From Fodinibius sp034521915 (lineage in GTDB: Bacteria; Bacteroidota; Rhodothermia; Balneolales; Balneolaceae): 64,000 nt of DNA. The position numbers and the translations under genes are program-made. Every line of letters begins with the position of its first letter. Within the stretch, counting starts at the first letter, position 1. The stretch spans positions 434,001 through 498,000 of the forward strand of contig NZ_JAXHLU010000004.1 of NCBI RefSeq assembly GCF_034521915.1, given 5' to 3'. Of this stretch, positions 1 through 9,486 are shown in pieces. The notes below the pieces were generated by a model. The model was not told the DNA's origin. It saw only the letters and a list, made by a program, of their open reading frames with translations, and ran no database searches.

Positions 1-502
1 TAGTACTGGCATTCATGCCTGTTCCACCATTCCGATCAATAATTTCTGAGAATTCATTGTTCACAACATATTCTCCTGCTTCTTTCTGGAGCTCTTCAAA
101 TTGACTCCATAGTGTATCCATTTTGGCAGAATCGGGTTGCGTGCTGTATTTTTCAGCCAGCCATTTTTGGTATGTATTATCGAGCTCTTGAAGTACTTTC
201 TTTTCTTCCTGCCAATTGGTGGTACCCACGGTGTGAGTTCCTTTAAAGGCCATGTGCTCAAAAATATGAGCCATGCCGGTATGTCCCACAGGTTCGTTTG
301 CTCCGCCCACATTTACATAGGTGGCAAAACTGACAACCGGTGCAACCGGACGCTCAATAATAATGAAAGTTAAACCGTTATCGAGTGTGAATTCGGTAAC
401 TTTTTCTTCAAATTCGTCTAAGGATTGTGCATTTACGGGCGGTGTGGCGAGATAAAATCCCAACAGCACTACCGTAAGCGACATGAGAACGCGTCGTAGC
501 AT
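1..502 (-). CDS. M16 family zinc peptidase, N-terminal part (cut by window edge)
   Basis: Reading leftwards from the ATG at 500-502, 167 codons are open to the window edge, so only the N-terminus is visible. The first 25 residues form a signal peptide (basic start, hydrophobic core, cleavage near VNA-Q). The inverted zinc motif HxxEH of pitrilysin/M16 peptidases is present as HIFEH at residues 79-83, in the usual setting GMAHIFEHMAFKGT. Family members are exported zinc endopeptidases that degrade peptides in the periplasm. The distal Glu zinc ligand and the rest of the protein lie outside the window. The region 503-703 separates it from the divergent persulfide dioxygenase gene. Family is certain; the substrate is unknown. 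Confidence 0.9.
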   Translation of the reverse strand, partial: MLRRVLMSLTVVLLGFYLATPPVNAQSLDEFEEKVTEFTLDNGLTFIIIERPVAPVVSFATYVNVGGANEPVGHTGMAHIFEHMAFKGTHTVGTTNWQEEKKVLQELDNTYQKWLAEKYSTQPDSAKMDTLWSQFEELQKEAGEYVVNNEFSEIIDRNGGTGMNAST

Positions 503-660
503 CTTTTCTCCTGTTTTAATTATAGTTGAATGAATGGTTTATGATAGATCTAATAGTTTCGAACAATATTGATTTTTTAAGTGAACGACAAGAGTTTAAG
601 TTAGTTTTAACGTTTTGTTTATATATCCGATGTCAGTGTGTTTAGTTCACATTGGAATGT

Positions 661-668
661 TATATTTG
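661..668 (+). promoter_or_regulatory. Candidate Bacteroidota-type -7 promoter box
   Basis: TATATTTG fits the Bacteroidota sigma-A -7 consensus TAnnTTTG and lies about 35 bases before the ATG at 704. A clear TTG-type -33 element at the right distance is not evident, so the call is tentative. Confidence 0.4.
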
Positions 669-703
669 CAACGAAAATTTGAAATCACTTGTAATAATTA
701 CCT

Positions 704-2131
704 ATGTACTTTAAGCAGATCTTTGAGGAGAAATTAGCTCAATATTCCTACCTAATTGGATGTCAAGCTACCGGCGAAGCTATTATTATTGATCCCATGC
801 GGGACATCGACCGGTATAAAACGATAGCAGAAGATGAAGAATTGGATATTATAGCAGCTGCAGAGACGCATATCCATGCGGATTATTTAACAGGCCTTCG
901 AGAATTTGCCGAGGAAGGTGTTATGATATATGCCTCGGATGAGGGCGATAAGCACTGGAAATATGAGTGGATAAAGGGCAGTAATTATAATTACGAGCTG
1001 GTTAAAGATGGAGATCGATTTAGTATAGGTAACATTCATTTTGAGGTTAAGCATACACCCGGTCATACTCCTGAGCATGTAAGTTATATGGTAACGGATG
1101 GCGCGGCAGCAAGCGATCCTATGGGTATGCTTACGGGCGACTTTGTTTTTGTAGGTGATGTCGGTCGGCCTGATCTGCTTGAAACAGCGGCGGGGCAAAA
1201 AGGAGTAATGAAGTCATCTGCAAGGAGTTTGTATAAATCAGTAGAAAAATTTAAGTCTATGCCTGAATATTTGCAGGTATGGCCGGGACACGGTTCGGGA
1301 AGTGCATGCGGAAAAGCTCTGGGTGCTGTTCCTGAATCCACCATAGGATATGAACTGAGGTATAATCCATCTATACAAGCATCAGAAAGTGAACAAGAGT
1401 TTGTTAATTTTATTTTGGAGGGGCAGCCCGAACCACCTCTCTATTTTGCTCGCATGAAACGTGATAACAGGGGCGGTCCTAACGTACTTGGCAAGCTTCC
1501 TAATCCCCAAAAAATAACCGTAGAAGGATTAGCGAACCGGTCAATGCAGGAGGGAAGTGCAGTCGTGGATACCCGGGAACGTACCGATTTTATGGATGGC
1601 CATTTGAAAGGTTCGTTACTTTCTACCTACAATAAGGCTTTTAATACGGTGGTGGGATCGTATGTAAAAGAAGACGAGGATATTTATTTGATTATTGACG
1701 AAGATAATCTCGAAGAAGCGGTCCGGGATTTGATCAGGATTGGATTGGATGATATAAGAGGATATGTAACGCCGGATGAGTTAGAGCAGTATTTGGAGAA
1801 CAGCAAGTCTTCGGAACGAGTTGAAACCATTACTTTTGATGATGCTGCCAAACTTATTGAAGACAGCAACTACCAGGCGCTCGATGTTAGAAAATTAACG
1901 GAGTTTAAGGAGGGACATGTCGAAGGAGCATTTAATATTGCACATACTCGTTTGTTAGAACGGAAACAAGAGTTGGATAAAGATAAAACATGGCTGGTTT
2001 ACTGCCGGACGGGGGCTCGTGCTTCAGTAGCTACATCTTTGTTACACCGAGATGGGTTTAAGGTAAAATATGTAAATGATAACGTAGAACCGTGGTTGGC
2101 AAAACAGAAGTTAGCAAAAGTGGAAGAATAG
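704..2131 (+). CDS. CstB-like persulfide dioxygenase / rhodanese fusion
   Basis: A 475-residue three-domain protein. Residues 1-250 are a metallo-beta-lactamase fold of the ETHE1/persulfide dioxygenase type: THIHADYLTG (55-64, ligands His56 and His58), HTPGH (His121), FVGDVGRPDL, and WPGHGSGSACGKALG (His196). Residues about 280-365 are a rhodanese-like domain without the active Cys, and residues about 375-470 are a second rhodanese with the Cys loop YCRTGAR (Cys424). This order matches CstB, which oxidises persulfides and transfers sulfane sulfur. The likely role is detoxification of sulfide-derived persulfide in the cytoplasm. It is a monocistronic gene with no sulfide:quinone reductase or CsoR/CstR-type regulator nearby. 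Family is confident; the exact substrate is inferred. Confidence 0.85.
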   Translation: MYFKQIFEEKLAQYSYLIGCQATGEAIIIDPMRDIDRYKTIAEDEELDIIAAAETHIHADYLTGLREFAEEGVMIYASDEGDKHWKYEWIKGSNYNYELVKDGDRFSIGNIHFEVKHTPGHTPEHVSYMVTDGAAASDPMGMLTGDFVFVGDVGRPDLLETAAGQKGVMKSSARSLYKSVEKFKSMPEYLQVWPGHGSGSACGKALGAVPESTIGYELRYNPSIQASESEQEFVNFILEGQPEPPLYFARMKRDNRGGPNVLGKLPNPQKITVEGLANRSMQEGSAVVDTRERTDFMDGHLKGSLLSTYNKAFNTVVGSYVKEDEDIYLIIDEDNLEEAVRDLIRIGLDDIRGYVTPDELEQYLENSKSSERVETITFDDAAKLIEDSNYQALDVRKLTEFKEGHVEGAFNIAHTRLLERKQELDKDKTWLVYCRTGARASVATSLLHRDGFKVKYVNDNVEPWLAKQKLAKVEE

Positions 2132-2182
2132 AGGGGGCACTGAACGATTACAATACAGCAAAATAAAAATAATTAGTCTGCT

Positions 2183-2392
2183 TTATTCGGTATCCTGTTT
2201 CTCCAAATATTCGTTGGTTATTTTACGTGTCTGTTCGGCACCCATATATTTTTCCAGATCATAGAGCGTAATCATTTTCTCCCCATCGTGAAACGAGTAC
2301 GTTAAATGACCACTTTCAATTTCTTTTTCTACATCACTGGTTTTCATATCTAACATTTCTCCAACTTCTTCCAGTGAAAACATTGAACGCAT
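2183..2392 (-). CDS. Small helix-turn-helix (MerR/excisionase-like) protein
   Basis: A 69-residue protein starting MRSMFSLEEVGEMLDM. The pattern, a first helix followed by 'LEEVGEMLDMKTSDVEKEIESGHL' type spacing and a short wing with 'LYDLEKYM', resembles the winged helix-turn-helix of excisionase/MerR-like helix_turn_helix_17 proteins. No effector domain is present, so it would act as a small DNA-binding protein or regulator partner. It lies alone between the CstB-like gene (convergent) and tag (same strand, upstream by 140 bases). Its target is unknown, and the assignment is by pattern only. Confidence 0.6.
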   Translation of the reverse strand: MRSMFSLEEVGEMLDMKTSDVEKEIESGHLTYSFHDGEKMITLYDLEKYMGAEQTRKITNEYLEKQDTE

Positions 2393-2532
2393 AACAAGTT
2401 GTTTCTCTTTAAAATTAGTTGATTAATTTATTTTGCCTCAAATATAGAAAAATTCAGCTTTTTTAATAGCTATAAAAACATCTTTCTAAGCATTAAAATA
2501 ATGATGATTATAAATTTTGTGCACATTTTGGC

Positions 2533-3108
2533 CTAATGGTTTTGCATTATTTGTTCATGCCGAAAACATGATGTCAAATGGTCGTTAACTAAACCGGTGG
2601 CTTGCATATGGGCATATATAGTGGTACTGCCGATGAACTTGAATCCACGGTTTTTGAGGTCCTTGCTTAGCTCGTCAGAGATTTCGGTAGTTGCCGGAAC
2701 CTGATCCATTGTTTCCCAGTGATTGTGGATCGGCTTGCCATCCACAAAATCCCAAATATAATTACAGAAGCTGCCATGCTCTTGTTGGATCTCAATAAAC
2801 CGTTGGGCATTATTTATGGTAGAACGAATCTTGTTTTCGTTACGGATGATATCGGGGTTTGATAGCAATTGCTGGACCTTAGCATCCTCGAAAGCAGCTA
2901 TTTTTCCGACATCAAAATTGGCAAAAGCTTTACGATAGCCCTCCCGTTTTTTTAAGATGGTGCTCCAGCTTAATCCTGCTTGTGAGCTTTCCAGTACTAA
3001 AAATTCAAACTGCGTTTTTTCATCATAAACAGGAACGCCCCATTCCTCATCGTGATAGCGGATGTATTGATAAAAGGTGTTTTCGCACCAATCGCATCGT
3101 TTCGGCAT
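2533..3108 (-). CDS. tag: DNA-3-methyladenine glycosylase I
   Basis: A 191-residue protein of the usual Tag length. It starts with MPKRCDWCEN and has YHDEEWGVP and LESSQAGLSWSTILKKRE, the signature blocks of the family. The zinc-snap ligands are all recognisable: Cys5 and His19 near the N-terminus, His177 and Cys181 in VNDHLTSC near the C-terminus. The enzyme removes 3-methyladenine from alkylated DNA as the first step of base excision repair in the cytoplasm. It is transcribed divergently from ppc with only 67 bases between the two starts, so both promoters must sit in that short AT-rich gap. Confidence 0.95.
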   Translation of the reverse strand: MPKRCDWCENTFYQYIRYHDEEWGVPVYDEKTQFEFLVLESSQAGLSWSTILKKREGYRKAFANFDVGKIAAFEDAKVQQLLSNPDIIRNENKIRSTINNAQRFIEIQQEHGSFCNYIWDFVDGKPIHNHWETMDQVPATTEISDELSKDLKNRGFKFIGSTTIYAHMQATGLVNDHLTSCFRHEQIMQNH

Positions 3109-3175
3109 AATTGTGTTTTTAAAAATTAAAATCCCATTTTAGAAATACATTTTTAATTTACGAAAAAGGAAAACT

Positions 3176-5974
3176 ATGAAGTGGGATAAACTTATTAAAG
3201 AACGAAGTAATCAGAGTGGCATTAGTGAAAAGCTTACAGCGCGTTTGGAGCTTCTGGCAGATTTTCTGGAGAAAATTATTGAAGATAAAGAAGATCAAGA
3301 GTTTCTAGAGTTGCTGGTTACATTTTCAGAAGTTGCTCATCAGGCTTTTGATAAACAGGATGAGGAAGCGTTGGCGAAGCTAAAGTCGAGCATAGGAGAT
3401 CTCTCGACCGATCAAATTGCTCAGTTTCTGCGGTACTTTACGGTTTTCTTCCACTTGATGAATTCGCAGGAACAGCGCGAAATTACGCGCATCAATCACG
3501 AACGGGCAATGAATACGGGGCCGGATTCGCCGCGCAGCGAAAGTATTGCAGAGGCTGTTTATCATCTTAAGGAGGAGGGATTTTCGGCTGATGAGGCTGC
3601 TGGCGTAATAGCAAAACTCGATATTCAGCCGACTATAACAGCTCATCCCACCGAGGCCCGCCGACACAGCGTGCTAACGAAGCAGCAGCATATCACTGAG
3701 ATGATTGAGCAATTTAAGGCCGATGATTTGACACCGGATGAGCGCAAAGCACTAACGCTGGATATTTTCAACGAAATATACTTGCTGCTTGCTACTGATG
3801 AAGTACGAACGGAGCGCGTAACGGTTGAGGACGAAGTTGAAAACGGCATATTCTATTTTCGGAATGCTATCTGGCAAACGATTCCGATTTTGTATGATGA
3901 TCTGCGTAACGCCTTTGAGATGTACTATGAGGAGGTGCCGGACTTTGACCCAATTTTGCGTTATCGGTCGTGGATTGGCAGCGATCGGGATGGAAATCCC
4001 AACGTAACGCCGGAGGTTACCTGGCAGACCATCTTGGAACAGCGCAAGAATGTGATGGAGCTGTACCTGGATGAGCTCGATGATTTACGCCGATACTTGA
4101 GTATTTCCCAGAATAAATATGAGATATCAGATGAGCTGGCGGCTTCGTTGGAGCAGGACCAGCAGGAAGATCCGCTTTCGGATCGCTATGAGCGACTATA
4201 CAATCAAGAGCCGTATCGTCGAAAGGTCACGCATATGATGCACAAGCTACAGCATCAGCTTGATATGATAAAATCGGGTCGCCCCAATGAAGTTTTAGAG
4301 GAAGCTCAAAAATATCGGTTATCCGACTTTATTAATGATTTGGAGCTGATATCCAAAAGTTTGGAAAAATCTGGCTTGCAAAGTGTAGCATCACAGGGAA
4401 CATTGAGACATTTGCGAGTTCGAGCCCAAACGTTCGGCTTTCATCTGGCAGGTTTGGATATTCGTCAACATTCCGAAAAACATGAGGCTGCTGTTGCTGA
4501 ACTGCTGGAAGTAGGGCAGGTTACGGATGAATATCGATCTATATCTGAAGAGGAAAAAGTGCAGCTGTTGACCAAAGAGCTTAAAAATCCGCGGCCACTT
4601 TCTCCGGTCCAGGCACATCTGGATGAAAATACTTCGCAGATGCTGGAAGTGTTTCAGATTATCGATTGGATGCTGAGATTGGATAAAAATAGCTTTGGTA
4701 ATTACATCATCAGCATGACCCACGGAGTGAGCGATATGCTGGAGGTACTTATCCTGGCAAAAGAAACGGGACTCTGGAGTTTTGAAGACGACAAAGTTGA
4801 CAGTAAGATTGATGTGGTTCCGCTCTTTGAAACGATTGAGGATTTAGAGGAATGCGGACGGCTTATGACAGAAATTTATGAAAGCCCGGTCTACCAAAAT
4901 CAGCTAAATGCGCGGAATAACTTGCAGGAAATTATGCTTGGCTATTCCGACAGCAATAAGGACGGGGGATACTGGATGGCCAATTGGGCACTTGAAAAGG
5001 CCCAGCGTGATCTCGGGAAAGTATGTCGAGAGTATGAAGTCGATTTTAGATTATTTCATGGTCGGGGCGGCACTGTTGGTCGCGGTGGCGGGCGATCGAA
5101 TCAGGCCATTTTGGCGCTTCCTCCTGTCAGTAATAATGGACGTATTCGTTTTACTGAGCAAGGGGAGGTGATTTCGTTTCGGTATTCATTGGCACCTATT
5201 ACCCGGCGTCATCTGGAGCAAATTGTAAATGCCATGATTCGAGTTACGATCTCAGAGCAGTCTGAAATGCAGCAGCAGTCGCAGTTTGATGAGACTATGG
5301 AACAGCTGGCAACAGTATCTATGAAGGGGTATCGCGACCTTATTGATGATGAAGACTTCTGGAGTTGGTACACGGCAAAGACTCCCATCGAGCATATCAG
5401 CCGGTTACCCATCGCATCACGGCCGGTTTCTCGTGGAAGTGCCAAAGCTGCTGATTTTGAAAACCTGCGAGCTATTCCCTGGGTATTTGCATGGACGCAG
5501 GTGCGATACAACGTACCGGGCTGGTATGGCATAGGAAAGGCCATACAGCAGTTGCTGCAAAAAGAGGGTATGCTTTCTCAGCTTCAGGAGTGGTATGAAG
5601 AGGTTATCTTTTTTAAAACGGTACTTGATAATGCCCAGCGAGAAATGGCTCGGACGCATATTCCTACTGCCAATACGTATCATGATATCGATGATGGAAC
5701 GTTCCACAACCGTATTACAGAGGATTTCGATAAAGCAGAGGATGCCATTAAGCAGATTACGGGACAAGATGAGCTTCTTGATATCAATCCTGTAATAAAG
5801 AAATCAATTCGGTTTCGGAATCCATTTACCTATCCGTTAAATATTATGCAAACCGAGCTGCTGGATCGGTGGAGAAGAAAAGGAGAAATGGAAGATGCTA
5901 ACGAAGAAAAGTTACGTGATGCCCTGTTTTTGAGTATCAATGGCGTGGCGGCTGCCATGCAAAGCACGGGATAA
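3176..5974 (+). CDS. ppc: Phosphoenolpyruvate carboxylase
   Basis: A 932-residue protein of full family length. Key motifs are TAHPTEARR with catalytic His157, the GYSDSNKDGGYW block, and the glycine-rich FHGRGGTVGRGGG loop (about 627-639, His628, Arg630) that binds PEP and carboxyphosphate. A C-terminal allosteric region follows (FRNPFTYPLNIMQTELLDRWR), and the protein ends shortly after it. It converts PEP and bicarbonate to oxaloacetate, replenishing the TCA cycle. The ATG follows a weak AAGGAA-like stretch at about ten bases. It stands alone, divergent from tag and convergent with the UDG-fold gene. Confidence 0.98.
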   Translation: MKWDKLIKERSNQSGISEKLTARLELLADFLEKIIEDKEDQEFLELLVTFSEVAHQAFDKQDEEALAKLKSSIGDLSTDQIAQFLRYFTVFFHLMNSQEQREITRINHERAMNTGPDSPRSESIAEAVYHLKEEGFSADEAAGVIAKLDIQPTITAHPTEARRHSVLTKQQHITEMIEQFKADDLTPDERKALTLDIFNEIYLLLATDEVRTERVTVEDEVENGIFYFRNAIWQTIPILYDDLRNAFEMYYEEVPDFDPILRYRSWIGSDRDGNPNVTPEVTWQTILEQRKNVMELYLDELDDLRRYLSISQNKYEISDELAASLEQDQQEDPLSDRYERLYNQEPYRRKVTHMMHKLQHQLDMIKSGRPNEVLEEAQKYRLSDFINDLELISKSLEKSGLQSVASQGTLRHLRVRAQTFGFHLAGLDIRQHSEKHEAAVAELLEVGQVTDEYRSISEEEKVQLLTKELKNPRPLSPVQAHLDENTSQMLEVFQIIDWMLRLDKNSFGNYIISMTHGVSDMLEVLILAKETGLWSFEDDKVDSKIDVVPLFETIEDLEECGRLMTEIYESPVYQNQLNARNNLQEIMLGYSDSNKDGGYWMANWALEKAQRDLGKVCREYEVDFRLFHGRGGTVGRGGGRSNQAILALPPVSNNGRIRFTEQGEVISFRYSLAPITRRHLEQIVNAMIRVTISEQSEMQQQSQFDETMEQLATVSMKGYRDLIDDEDFWSWYTAKTPIEHISRLPIASRPVSRGSAKAADFENLRAIPWVFAWTQVRYNVPGWYGIGKAIQQLLQKEGMLSQLQEWYEEVIFFKTVLDNAQREMARTHIPTANTYHDIDDGTFHNRITEDFDKAEDAIKQITGQDELLDINPVIKKSIRFRNPFTYPLNIMQTELLDRWRRKGEMEDANEEKLRDALFLSINGVAAAMQSTG

Positions 5975-6063
5975 ATAGAACACGGTTCGTACGGATTGAA
6001 CAGATAATCACTGATTTGTCTAATAATGAAAGATTAAATCCGTGAAAATCTACCTAATCTGTG

Positions 6064-6756
6064 TTATCTGCGTTCTATTAATTGTGTCATCTGTCGACGA
6101 AATTTTGGCGCTCCACCGTTGGCGGGATGACGGACAGGCGTATAATTGGAAATCCCGAAGGCGTCCAAACTTTGTTCGCATTTTCGTCCTACGGCAATAA
6201 TTTGTCCATCAGAAAAGAGCTCTAAGAAAGCTTTTAGTGATGGATATCCCTGTTCCAGTTCATGGTCGGTAGGAGTACGATTGCTAAGTAGTCCGTCATT
6301 GGGATCATACGGGTGCCAGGGCAGGGCGTTCCAAAGCACAGTTTCGTAGGGATCAATTCCCAGCTGATAAATTGCTTTCCACATGATGGTAGCAGTAGGT
6401 TCTGACATTCCTTTTGCATTTACTTCCGGCTTGCTGGTGCGCTCTGCTTCGATGAATTGAAAAGCTCCATCCGCCGGGATGCCGTGCACCGGCTCGTGGT
6501 GACCAAGTAAAATCCGCTCGGAGGTCATGGCAATACCGGTAAAATGTCCGCCCTGGTAGCCCAAAGCTTCGGCAATAAACAGATATTTGGCAGTATCGAG
6601 TCGTTCTTTAAGATAGTGTGTTAGCTGTTTTTTACGGATATGGGGACTATTCTCACTTATGTCATGCTCGGGGTCCTTTTGATACCAGGGATTAAAAAAA
6701 GCACCATTCGGAGTATTTTTCAGAAGATTTAGCAAGGAGTTTATGCTGCTCATCAA
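6064..6756 (-). CDS. Uracil-DNA glycosylase superfamily protein
   Basis: A 230-residue cytoplasmic protein with the UDG fold. Recognisable blocks are FIAEALGYQGGHFTGIAMTS (motif-A-like, residues about 63-82), LWNALPWHPYDPND in the middle, IIAVGRKCEQSLDAF, and the C-terminal VRHPANGGAPKFRRQM that corresponds to the HPS/HPA leucine-loop motif. The N-terminal motif does not match classical Ung (GQDPYH), so this is a divergent family. A uracil or mismatch-base glycosylase activity is possible but not shown. It lies just upstream of the M24 peptidase on the same strand order and is convergent with ppc. Confidence 0.75.
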   Translation of the reverse strand: MMSSINSLLNLLKNTPNGAFFNPWYQKDPEHDISENSPHIRKKQLTHYLKERLDTAKYLFIAEALGYQGGHFTGIAMTSERILLGHHEPVHGIPADGAFQFIEAERTSKPEVNAKGMSEPTATIMWKAIYQLGIDPYETVLWNALPWHPYDPNDGLLSNRTPTDHELEQGYPSLKAFLELFSDGQIIAVGRKCEQSLDAFGISNYTPVRHPANGGAPKFRRQMTQLIERR

Positions 6757-6777
6757 AAATAGATAAACCAGTTAGAA

Positions 6778-8130
6778 TTATTGTTGTCGAGGAATCAGCC
6801 AAAGCTTTGTCTGGCGGCCGTCAATATATCGAACAGAATCGCCATCAAAAAAGGCATCTTCTTCGAGCATTATGCGAATATCTTTTTCCCATTCAGGAAT
6901 GTGTACTGTTGCATTTAATTCGATGGAGTGAGCGGTGTTTGCATAGAGGGGATAATCGCCTTTGCCCGGCACACCCTCCTGTTGATCCCAGAGCCCGATG
7001 GTTGGGCCGGCACCGTGTCCGTGATATCCAATAGGATGGGTATAAATACTTGGTTTAATATTCTGGGCAATAGCTTCTTTACGACTTTTTGATAGAATCT
7101 CATTACCGGTTAATCCTTCTTTAAAATTATTGGTCAAAATATCCTGTAGGTTATTGCCGGTTTCTAACGCCTTTTGCAAACCTTTTGGAGCTTTGGTTTC
7201 TCCGGCTTTCAGCACGTATGCATGCTGCTGGGTATCGGTATTTAGTCCAAGGTAGGTAATTCCCAAGTCTACATGCAGAAGATCGCCGGGGCGTATAATA
7301 TTTTCAGCGGGACGTTTGGAGAAGTTAGCTAAGAATGAGGTGTCAGGTTCGGCGGCTCGTTGTACCGATACGCTTGGATGGAACCACGCTGTTAGATTGA
7401 GATCTCGAATGCGCTCGCGATACCACCACTCTACATCTTTTGTGGTTGTTATACCCGGTTGGATAACTTTCTCTGAGAATCCTTCAGCAATAATATCGTG
7501 CGCAATATGACAGATCATCGGATAAACTTGCATCTCGGGATCGGTGCGTGTTTCGAGCCATCCGATCGCTAGCTTTTCTCCCGATACAATACGGTTTCGA
7601 TAACGCTGTGGAAGGGCGGAAGTAAAAGCTTTGTATTCGGAGTGACTGATACCGTCAGCCAATGCAAAATTCGAGGAATAATTTAGGGCAATGTTATCCG
7701 GATCACGCTCCTTAATAATATCAACTAATCGTTTCCACTGGTTTGGTTCTTTGTCTTTATTCCAAGCCGTTTTAAAAAATTTGCCGATATCATAGCGTGC
7801 AACGGCCAGCCGCTCTACCTCTTTGCCGTTGTCCGAAAAAACAAGTATTGTTCGGCGGCGCGCGGATTGCCAGGTGGCGGGAAGCATCGTTTTGATAACG
7901 GGATCTTCATTATATTCTCGCGCTATAATAACCCACATATCGATATTTTCTCGCTGCATGAGGGTTGGAACAATATTGTCGAGCCGGTATTCCAGCCAGC
8001 TGTTCATTACATTGGCTCGTTCCTGCATTGATAGTATTTTGGGCGGTGTAGTTTGTTGGGCCGGTAAAACATCTACGGTTACCAGTAAAAGAATTGAAAT
8101 AAGGATAGAGGACTTTGATAATGCTTTCAT
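6778..8130 (-). CDS. Exported M24 family metallopeptidase (Xaa-Pro aminopeptidase-like)
   Basis: The open frame begins at 8196, but the ATG at 8128-8130 gives MKALSKSSILISILLLVTVDVLPAQQ, a clean signal peptide, so this start (450 residues) is preferred. The C-terminal half is a pita-bread peptidase: LLHVDLGITYLGLNTDTQQ carries the two metal-binding Asp residues, HPIGYHGHGAGPTIGLWD the metal His, and the ELNATV and EEDAFF segments the metal Glu residues. The N-terminal half is the creatinase-like domain. It should hydrolyse Xaa-Pro dipeptides or short peptides in the periplasm. No transmembrane segment apart from the signal peptide is visible. Confidence 0.85.
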   Translation of the reverse strand: MKALSKSSILISILLLVTVDVLPAQQTTPPKILSMQERANVMNSWLEYRLDNIVPTLMQRENIDMWVIIAREYNEDPVIKTMLPATWQSARRRTILVFSDNGKEVERLAVARYDIGKFFKTAWNKDKEPNQWKRLVDIIKERDPDNIALNYSSNFALADGISHSEYKAFTSALPQRYRNRIVSGEKLAIGWLETRTDPEMQVYPMICHIAHDIIAEGFSEKVIQPGITTTKDVEWWYRERIRDLNLTAWFHPSVSVQRAAEPDTSFLANFSKRPAENIIRPGDLLHVDLGITYLGLNTDTQQHAYVLKAGETKAPKGLQKALETGNNLQDILTNNFKEGLTGNEILSKSRKEAIAQNIKPSIYTHPIGYHGHGAGPTIGLWDQQEGVPGKGDYPLYANTAHSIELNATVHIPEWEKDIRIMLEEDAFFDGDSVRYIDGRQTKLWLIPRQQ

Positions 8131-8349
8131 TGGCGATAGATTTTTTTTAATGAGATCAAGCAATTCTAAAAAGCAGAAACCGCTTAAGTTTGTCAACTGA
8201 TAAAAGGTTTAAATACAGATAGTCTGAGATAGGTTGCCAGAAGTTGTTATTGATTTTAAAAAAAAGCTAATGCTACTTTCGAAGTAATTTCTGAAGAAAT
8301 TCATCCGTAAAAATTGTATGTTAGCATTCTTGAACTGAAAGATTTTATT

Positions 8350-9423
8350 ATGACTACTGATACTAATTTTAAAATAACAGAAGCATCATCGAGTAGAATA
8401 GATAATGTAGATCTGAATAAGCCAGGATTTGGCCTTGAATTTGCAGATCATATGCTCGAGATGGAATATCGGGATGAGAAGTGGCAGCAACCGGAAATAA
8501 AACCATATGGTTCTATTGAAGTGACACCGGCCCTAAATGTGCTGCATTATGCCCAGTCGGTATTTGAGGGTACCAAGGCTTATCATGTTGATGAGAATAC
8601 AATAAATCTTTTTCGGGTGGAAAAGAACTACGAGCGTATGGTCCGTTCTTGTGAACGTATGTGTATCCCAAAAGTTGACCGTGAAGTATTCTTGGAAGGA
8701 ATTAAAGAGCTTATAAAGCTGGATCATAAATGGGTACCCCAAAATAATAGGAACTCTCTTTATATTCGTCCCTTTGCGTGTGCTTTTGATCCTATTATTT
8801 CGGCGCGTGTAGCAGAGAAGTATCGTTTTTACATTATTACATCTCCCGTGGGTTCTTACTACGATCGACCGGTGAAGCTGACAACTACTCAGCAGTATGT
8901 TCGAGCTGTAAAAGGTGGCGTAGGTGCTGCCAAGACAGCAGGCAATTATGCGTCCAGCTTTTATCCAGCGCAGCAGGCTAAAAAACAGGGGTTTGATCAG
9001 GTGCTTTGGCTGGATGCCGAAGAGCATAAATATGTTGAGGAGGTGGGTACGATGAACATCTTTTTTGTGATTGATGGCGTGTTAGTGACCCCTGATTTGC
9101 GGGGTACTATTTTACCGGGCGTTACGCGCGACTCCGTGATCCAATTAGCTAAACATTGGGATATGCCCGTGGAGGAACGTCGTATCAGTATTGATGAAGT
9201 AATGCAGGCTGGTAAAGATGGAAGGTTGGACGAAGTTTTCGGTGCCGGTACTGCTGCCGTAGTGGCTCCGGTAGAGGAGGTCCATCATGATGGACAATCT
9301 GTGACATTTGATATTGATGGAAGAGGTCCGGTGGGTGAGAAATTCTACGATGCCATCACTGATATTCAGTATGGACAAGCCGAAGATCCGTTTGGATGGA
9401 TTACCCCGGTGGATGTTAGTTAA
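8350..9423 (+). CDS. ilvE: Branched-chain amino acid aminotransferase
   Basis: Fold-type IV PLP enzyme. The open frame allows a start at 8314, but the ATG at 8350 (MTTDTNFKITEASSSR) yields 357 residues, the usual length, and is preferred. Motifs include LNVLHYAQSVFEGTKAY, LYIRPFACAFDP, VKGGVGAAKTAGNYASS with the PLP lysine near residue 195, YVEEVGTMNIFFV, and the C-terminal GAGTAAVVAPVEE. It transfers the amino group between glutamate and the 2-oxo acids of Leu, Ile and Val. It stands alone, convergent with a GhrA-like reductase. A weak TTG/TACTTTCG promoter-like pair lies at 8250-8281. Confidence 0.96.
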   Translation: MTTDTNFKITEASSSRIDNVDLNKPGFGLEFADHMLEMEYRDEKWQQPEIKPYGSIEVTPALNVLHYAQSVFEGTKAYHVDENTINLFRVEKNYERMVRSCERMCIPKVDREVFLEGIKELIKLDHKWVPQNNRNSLYIRPFACAFDPIISARVAEKYRFYIITSPVGSYYDRPVKLTTTQQYVRAVKGGVGAAKTAGNYASSFYPAQQAKKQGFDQVLWLDAEEHKYVEEVGTMNIFFVIDGVLVTPDLRGTILPGVTRDSVIQLAKHWDMPVEERRISIDEVMQAGKDGRLDEVFGAGTAAVVAPVEEVHHDGQSVTFDIDGRGPVGEKFYDAITDIQYGQAEDPFGWITPVDVS

Positions 9424-9486
9424 TATATGCTAGTAATGAGTAACTATGTTCTTTGCTTCTTACTCGCTACCTATCACTAAATCAGT

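Noticed and set aside
5975..6063. Partly repetitive AATCCGTG/AATCTGTG stretch between ppc and the UDG gene
   Set aside because: Short degenerate units with no second copy in the window; no stable hairpin with a T run, so no feature was called.
8131..8196. Upstream extension of the M24 peptidase to 8196
   Set aside because: It would put 22 residues before an obvious signal peptide, so the ATG at 8130 was preferred.
9424..9486. Imperfect inverted repeat between ilvE and the GhrA-like gene
   Set aside because: About 11 positions with mismatches and no T run; too weak to list as a terminator on its own.
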